A program made the translations under genes and the position numbers. The notes below the pieces were generated by a model that saw nothing but the letters and a program-made list of their open reading frames with translations, had not been told where the DNA came from and ran no database searches. This document shows positions 50,803-53,841 of a stretch of 53,841 bases of DNA, piece by piece (positions within the stretch are counted from its first letter, which is position 1; every line of letters starts with the position of its first letter). Source of the DNA: Deltaproteobacteria bacterium (GTDB lineage Bacteria; Desulfobacterota; Desulfomonilia; Desulfomonilales; Desulfomonilaceae); NCBI GenBank assembly GCA_026388665.1, contig JAPLJJ010000061.1, positions 1 to 53,841 of the forward strand, given 5' to 3'.

Positions 50803-51123
50803 GAATCCCCTTGATCAAATATATACAATGAGCGCCTCGAGCCAGTTAGTCATGCCGAGGCGCATAAGCTGTTTAATCCCGCCCAAGGAATAAAACTCCA
50901 TTTTTACCCCGTCTGCCGTACGTGCTGAGAACTCCCGTTTTTTTTCTAGTCAAGCATCATGACCTTTTTTGTTGGCCCGTGTTGACAAAAAACTGATCCA
51001 GCAGCATCAATAAACAGGTTTGATCTGTGGAAAGACTATAAACACTCCGTCATTCGTGAAAGGTGTTACAAATGTCTTTGTAGGGGTCAGTGCGCGTAAC
51101 CAAACCCGAAATCGGAAACAAAC
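50803..51123 (+). other. Gene-free spacer before prmA
   Basis: 321 bases. It holds the hairpin at 50832-50863, a run of eight T at about 50938-50946 after CTCCCG without an obvious stem, and TTGACA at about 50983, a candidate -35 box for prmA-miaA-hfq. No protein-coding frame is supported. Confidence 0.35.
50832..50863 (+). terminator. Candidate hairpin terminator after the secreted-protein gene
   Basis: A perfect eight-base stem (GCGCCTCG and CGAGGCGC) encloses a 16-base loop. Only a weak T-containing tail (ATAAGCTGTTTA) follows, so termination may be incomplete or the hairpin may stabilise the message end. Confidence 0.45.
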
Positions 51124-52005
51124 ATGTCGGAACAGTGGACCACCGTGGGAATAATCGTGTCAAATGAGGCCGTTGACTCAGTTGCAAGTTTTGTTTCGGA
51201 TATTCAATCCGGGGGCTGTCTCCTTCAAGACGTAGATCCTGATACAGTAAAGATTACAGCGTATTTTCAAGATCTCGCGTGGTCGCTGTCACAAGACAAA
51301 ATCCGAAAATTCTTAGCGAATCTCAAGAATTTCTTTCCCAAGATTGCAGAACCAATAATTTTAACTAGTCCGCTCAAATACGAAAACTGGGCAACAGTAT
51401 GGAAGGATAGATTCAAAGCGCTTAAAGTTGGTTCTCGTTTAATTGTAGCGCCGCCTTGGGACAAACCCAAACTACTATTGGGCAGGCTTCCGGTAATCAT
51501 AGAGCCTGCAGAAGCGTTTGGAACGGGAACTCATGAAACCACTCAAGGATGTTTGGTCCTTTTGGAACAAGCAGCGGACAATATTGTCTCTGAATCGAGG
51601 GAATTTAGCTTGCTTGACATTGGCTGTGGATCAGGGATCCTGGCGTTTGCAGCTTGCAGGTTGGGCGCTAACCCGGTTATCGCGATAGACAATGATCCAA
51701 TAGCCGTAGAGGCGGCAAAAAAGAACGCCATTTTGAATGAATTAGAAAAATTGGTAGAAATTAAGGTAGCGCAACTTTCTGATATTTCCGATTCCGCCGA
51801 TATAGTGACCGCCAATTTAGATTTTCTGACGCTGACAGCTCAGGTCGAATGTCTGGCAAGAGTTTTCCGGGAATATCTGATAATTTCCGGGGTAACCAAT
51901 AAAGACTGGGAAAGACTAAAGAACGAATTTCAAAACTCCGGCGTGCGGTGTCTGAAAGAAATCGTGGGCCCAGAGTGGGGAGCGGGGTTATTTGTTCATG
52001 GTTAA
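51124..52005 (+). CDS. prmA: Ribosomal protein L11 methyltransferase
   Basis: 293 residues. The SAM-binding domain has the PrmA signature EAFGTGTHETTQGCL, then LLDIGCGSGILAFAACRLGA, AIDNDPIAVEAAKKNA and the NPPF-like position VTANLDFLTL, where the family usually has NIL/NAL. The N-terminal domain that docks L11 is present (residues 1-95). It trimethylates several amino groups of L11. GGAAAC lies 5 bases before the ATG. miaA follows 34 bases downstream. Confidence 0.92.
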   Translation: MSEQWTTVGIIVSNEAVDSVASFVSDIQSGGCLLQDVDPDTVKITAYFQDLAWSLSQDKIRKFLANLKNFFPKIAEPIILTSPLKYENWATVWKDRFKALKVGSRLIVAPPWDKPKLLLGRLPVIIEPAEAFGTGTHETTQGCLVLLEQAADNIVSESREFSLLDIGCGSGILAFAACRLGANPVIAIDNDPIAVEAAKKNAILNELEKLVEIKVAQLSDISDSADIVTANLDFLTLTAQVECLARVFREYLIISGVTNKDWERLKNEFQNSGVRCLKEIVGPEWGAGLFVHG

Positions 52006-52039
52006 TCAACCCACGAAGAGTTATTTTTGAGACACTTTT

Positions 52040-52957
52040 ATGAAACCGAAAGTCATAATAATTGCCGGTCCCACAGCTTCCGGGAAAACGGCGGTAGCGC
52101 TCACATTAGCGCGTGAATTCCAAGCAGCGATTGTATCGGCTGATTCTGTTCAAGTGTATAGATTTCTGGACATCGGATCAGCTAAACCCACTTTATCCGA
52201 ACGTAATAGCGTTCAGCATTACATGATTGATATTAGATACCCGGATCAGGATTTCAGCGCTGGGGACTATGTCAAAGAAGCTAGGGCCGTAATTGAGAAA
52301 ATTGTAGAAAAATCTATGGTTCCGCTTGTAGTTGGCGGTACAGGTTTGTATATTAGATTATTAAGAGGGGGAATAGCCGATCTGCCACAGGCTGACATCA
52401 AATTGAGATCCAAGTTTCGGGAACTTGAGCAAAAGGAAGGAAGTGGATCGCTATTTCGCAAATTAGAAGCTATTGATCCTGCATCGGCTCAAAAGATAGG
52501 TCCATCAAATCTTGGAAGGATCTTGAGAGCTTTAGAGGTTTTTGAGTTAACTGGAAGACCAATATCGGAATTTCATAAAGATCATGCATTAAGAGATTGT
52601 CCGTATGAAATTCTTTATGTTGGACTTACTTCTCAACGTGAAAAACTGTATCGGTCGATTGATAATCGTGTGGACAGTATGATAAACGGTGGTTTATTAG
52701 AAGAGGCCCGGGATTTATTTGATCGAGGTTATAACAAGAATTTGAAATCCTTGCAGTCGCTTGGTTATCGTCATGCCGGAATGGTCCTGGCTGGAGAAAT
52801 GGACCTCTCAGAAGCGACCCAAGTAATGAAAAAGGATACGCGTCATTACGCGAAGAGACAATTAACGTGGTTTAGGTCTGAGCCCGATGTAAGATGGTTT
52901 GATCCTCAGGAAATCTCGACTATCGGGGTTGAGGTTGACAACTTTCTCGGACACTAA
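52040..52957 (+). CDS. miaA: tRNA dimethylallyltransferase MiaA
   Basis: 305 residues. It adds the isopentenyl group to A37 of tRNAs that read UNN codons. The P-loop is IAGPTASGKTAVAL, followed by the family blocks SADSVQVYRFLDIGSAKPT, HYMIDIRYPDQDFSAGDYVKEA, VVGGTGLYIRLLRGG and the C-terminal DTRHYAKRQLTWFR. hfq follows 92 bases later, the classic miaA-hfq order. Confidence 0.97.
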   Translation: MKPKVIIIAGPTASGKTAVALTLAREFQAAIVSADSVQVYRFLDIGSAKPTLSERNSVQHYMIDIRYPDQDFSAGDYVKEARAVIEKIVEKSMVPLVVGGTGLYIRLLRGGIADLPQADIKLRSKFRELEQKEGSGSLFRKLEAIDPASAQKIGPSNLGRILRALEVFELTGRPISEFHKDHALRDCPYEILYVGLTSQREKLYRSIDNRVDSMINGGLLEEARDLFDRGYNKNLKSLQSLGYRHAGMVLAGEMDLSEATQVMKKDTRHYAKRQLTWFRSEPDVRWFDPQEISTIGVEVDNFLGH

Positions 52958-53048
52958 TCGTTTGGTTCGAGATTTTCCCCAACGAGTAGGCAACGTCTTG
53001 AAAGCTAGAGACTCCCGCTCGAGGGATTATTTGTTAGGGGGCGCTGAA

Positions 53049-53282
53049 ATGCCAAAAACTCATTTTAATATTCAAGATCAATTTCTAAATCAGGTCCGCA
53101 AGGCCAGAATTGAAATTGAAGCGATTCTTGTGTCCGGGTCTTCGATAAAGGGCTTTGTCAGAAGTTTCGACAGTTTTTGCATCATCGTTGAAGATCATGA
53201 AGACACACAACTTGTTTATAAGCACGCTCTTTCTTTGATAAAACCTGCTGAAAGCGGTGTTAAGATACCAGGGCTTGTTTGA
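53049..53282 (+). CDS. hfq: RNA chaperone Hfq
   Basis: 77 residues from ATG 53049, which has AGGGGGC about 6 bases upstream; the open frame runs back to 52899 but that part overlaps miaA and has no Hfq similarity. Sm1 is FNIQDQFLNQVRKARIEIEA with LVSGSSIKGFVRSFDSFCII, and Sm2 contains VYKHALSLI, the YKHA motif of the proximal U-binding face. It is shorter than enteric Hfq, lacking the disordered C-terminal tail. It likely assists pairing of small RNAs with messages. Confidence 0.95.
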   Translation: MPKTHFNIQDQFLNQVRKARIEIEAILVSGSSIKGFVRSFDSFCIIVEDHEDTQLVYKHALSLIKPAESGVKIPGLV

Positions 53283-53381
53283 AGCTGAAGATATTGAGAT
53301 CAACAAAGAATTCTTGCACATTCTTTTGGCGGGATAATAGCGCGCGAATCCTATACAAAATAAAACAATTGAAGACGCTTA

Positions 53382-53841
53382 TCAAAAACTGGTTTGTGTC
53401 TCCAATTCTATCCCTACGGGGCAATGATCAGAGCCCTGAACCGCTGTCAATATAAAAGCGCGTTTAACATATTGCTCGAGATCAGGACTTACAAACACAT
53501 AATCTATTCTCCAGCCGATGTTTCGACTTCTGGCTCCGCTTTTCATATCCCACCAACTGTATTGAACCAGGTCTCCATTTAGCTTTCTAAAGGTATCCAG
53601 GTATCCTTTTGCGACAGCCTTATCGATCCATTCCCGTTCAATCGGCAGAAACCCGGAAACTTTTGAGTTCTCCTTTGGCCGGGCTAAATCTATCTCCCTG
53701 TGAGCCGTGTTAACGTCTCCAACAAAGATTATTCGCCGTTTTTTCTCTCGCAACTTCTCTACATAATCCAGGAAAGCCTCGTAAAAATCCAACTTGAACT
53801 TCAATCGATCAGGCCCCATCTTCCCATTTGGGAAGTAAACA
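53382..53841 (-). CDS. xth: Exodeoxyribonuclease III, C-terminal part (cut by window end)
   Basis: The frame covers 145 residues from an internal ATG and continues in frame to the window edge (VYFPNGK), so the start lies outside. The visible part has the endonuclease/exonuclease/phosphatase fold blocks of Exo[38 protein letters not shown] with the catalytic Asp and Asn, [14 protein letters not shown] and the terminal [11 protein letters not shown] with the catalytic Asp-His pair. ExoIII cuts DNA 5' to abasic sites and degrades 3' ends in repair. Confidence 0.93.
   Translation of the reverse strand, partial: VYFPNGKMGPDRLKFKLDFYEAFLDYVEKLREKKRRIIFVGDVNTAHREIDLARPKENSKVSGFLPIEREWIDKAVAKGYLDTFRKLNGDLVQYSWWDMKSGARSRNIGWRIDYVFVSPDLEQYVKRAFILTAVQGSDHCPVGIELETQTSF

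Noticed and set aside
52899-53048. 50-residue N-terminal extension of Hfq
   Set aside because: It overlaps miaA, shows no similarity to Hfq, and a good ribosome site stands before ATG 53049.
1-53841. tRNA, rRNA, CRISPR arrays, insertion sequences or phage genes
   Set aside because: No T-loop consensus in a cloverleaf context, no regularly spaced repeats, and no transposase or integrase motifs were seen; weakly conserved RNAs could be missed by eye.

Overview
The window reads as chromosome of a strictly anaerobic Gram-negative bacterium. It most resembles a sulfate-reducing or syntrophic member of Desulfobacterota (the former Deltaproteobacteria). The reasons are HdrA/QmoA-type electron bifurcation or transfer proteins, several c-type multihaem cytochromes, an NrfD/PsrC-type molybdoenzyme complex, many ferredoxin-like proteins, a long-form HisG, a cofactor-independent phosphoglycerate mutase of the archaeal/delta type, and the alaC-hom-thrC-apgM gene order. 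This placement is inference from gene content; the window has no rRNA or tRNA gene to anchor taxonomy. Genes are densely packed, mostly in short same-strand runs.

Bases 1-17346 (+): the most unusual part is a long, nearly gap-free redox locus. It starts with a Tat-type NHL propeller protein, a small membrane-anchored protein and an internally duplicated transporter-like membrane protein followed by a tiny paralogue of its tail. Next come a membrane ferredoxin, a covalent-FMN/ferredoxin membrane protein, a seven-haem cytochrome, another tail-anchored ferredoxin, and a fumarate reductase-like iron-sulfur plus flavoprotein pair. A complete complex iron-sulfur molybdoenzyme module follows (three-haem cytochrome, 16-Cys ferredoxin, NrfD membrane subunit, Tat lipoprotein catalytic subunit). 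The order suggests electron flow between periplasmic haems or quinone and a cytoplasmic fumarate reductase-like flavoprotein. Two proteins of unknown role follow: a polytopic membrane protein and a secreted triple-PA14 protein.

Bases 17560-24670 (-): truA, pdxT and pdxS, then a lipoyl-domain GcvH-like protein, HdrB, HdrC, a frameshifted and degenerate HdrA-MvhD fusion, and an intact HdrA/QmoA-like flavoprotein. This is a Qmo/Hdr-type cluster with a lipoate carrier and no aprAB beside it. Divergently (24845-26970, +) lie an ECF sigma factor, a zinc-type anti-sigma factor, trxA and trxB, a probable thiol-stress module.

Bases 26990-35203: a TIGR04073-like secreted protein, a small lipoprotein, hisI-hisG, a Gfo/Idh/MocA oxidoreductase, and a complete branched-chain amino acid type ABC importer (livK-H-M-G-F). 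A GC-rich island with a strong terminator separates this from lepB.

Bases 36377-50137 (-): a fatty acid hydroxylase-like membrane protein, an apgM gene broken by a deletion with frameshift, thrC, hom, an alaC-like aminotransferase, a tRNA/N6-adenine methylase, a DUF1015 protein, dnaK and grpE (with a terminator and a possible heat-shock promoter), pncB and mtnA. Bases 50455-53282 (+): a small secreted Gln-rich protein, then prmA, miaA and hfq. The window ends inside an exodeoxyribonuclease III gene on the minus strand.
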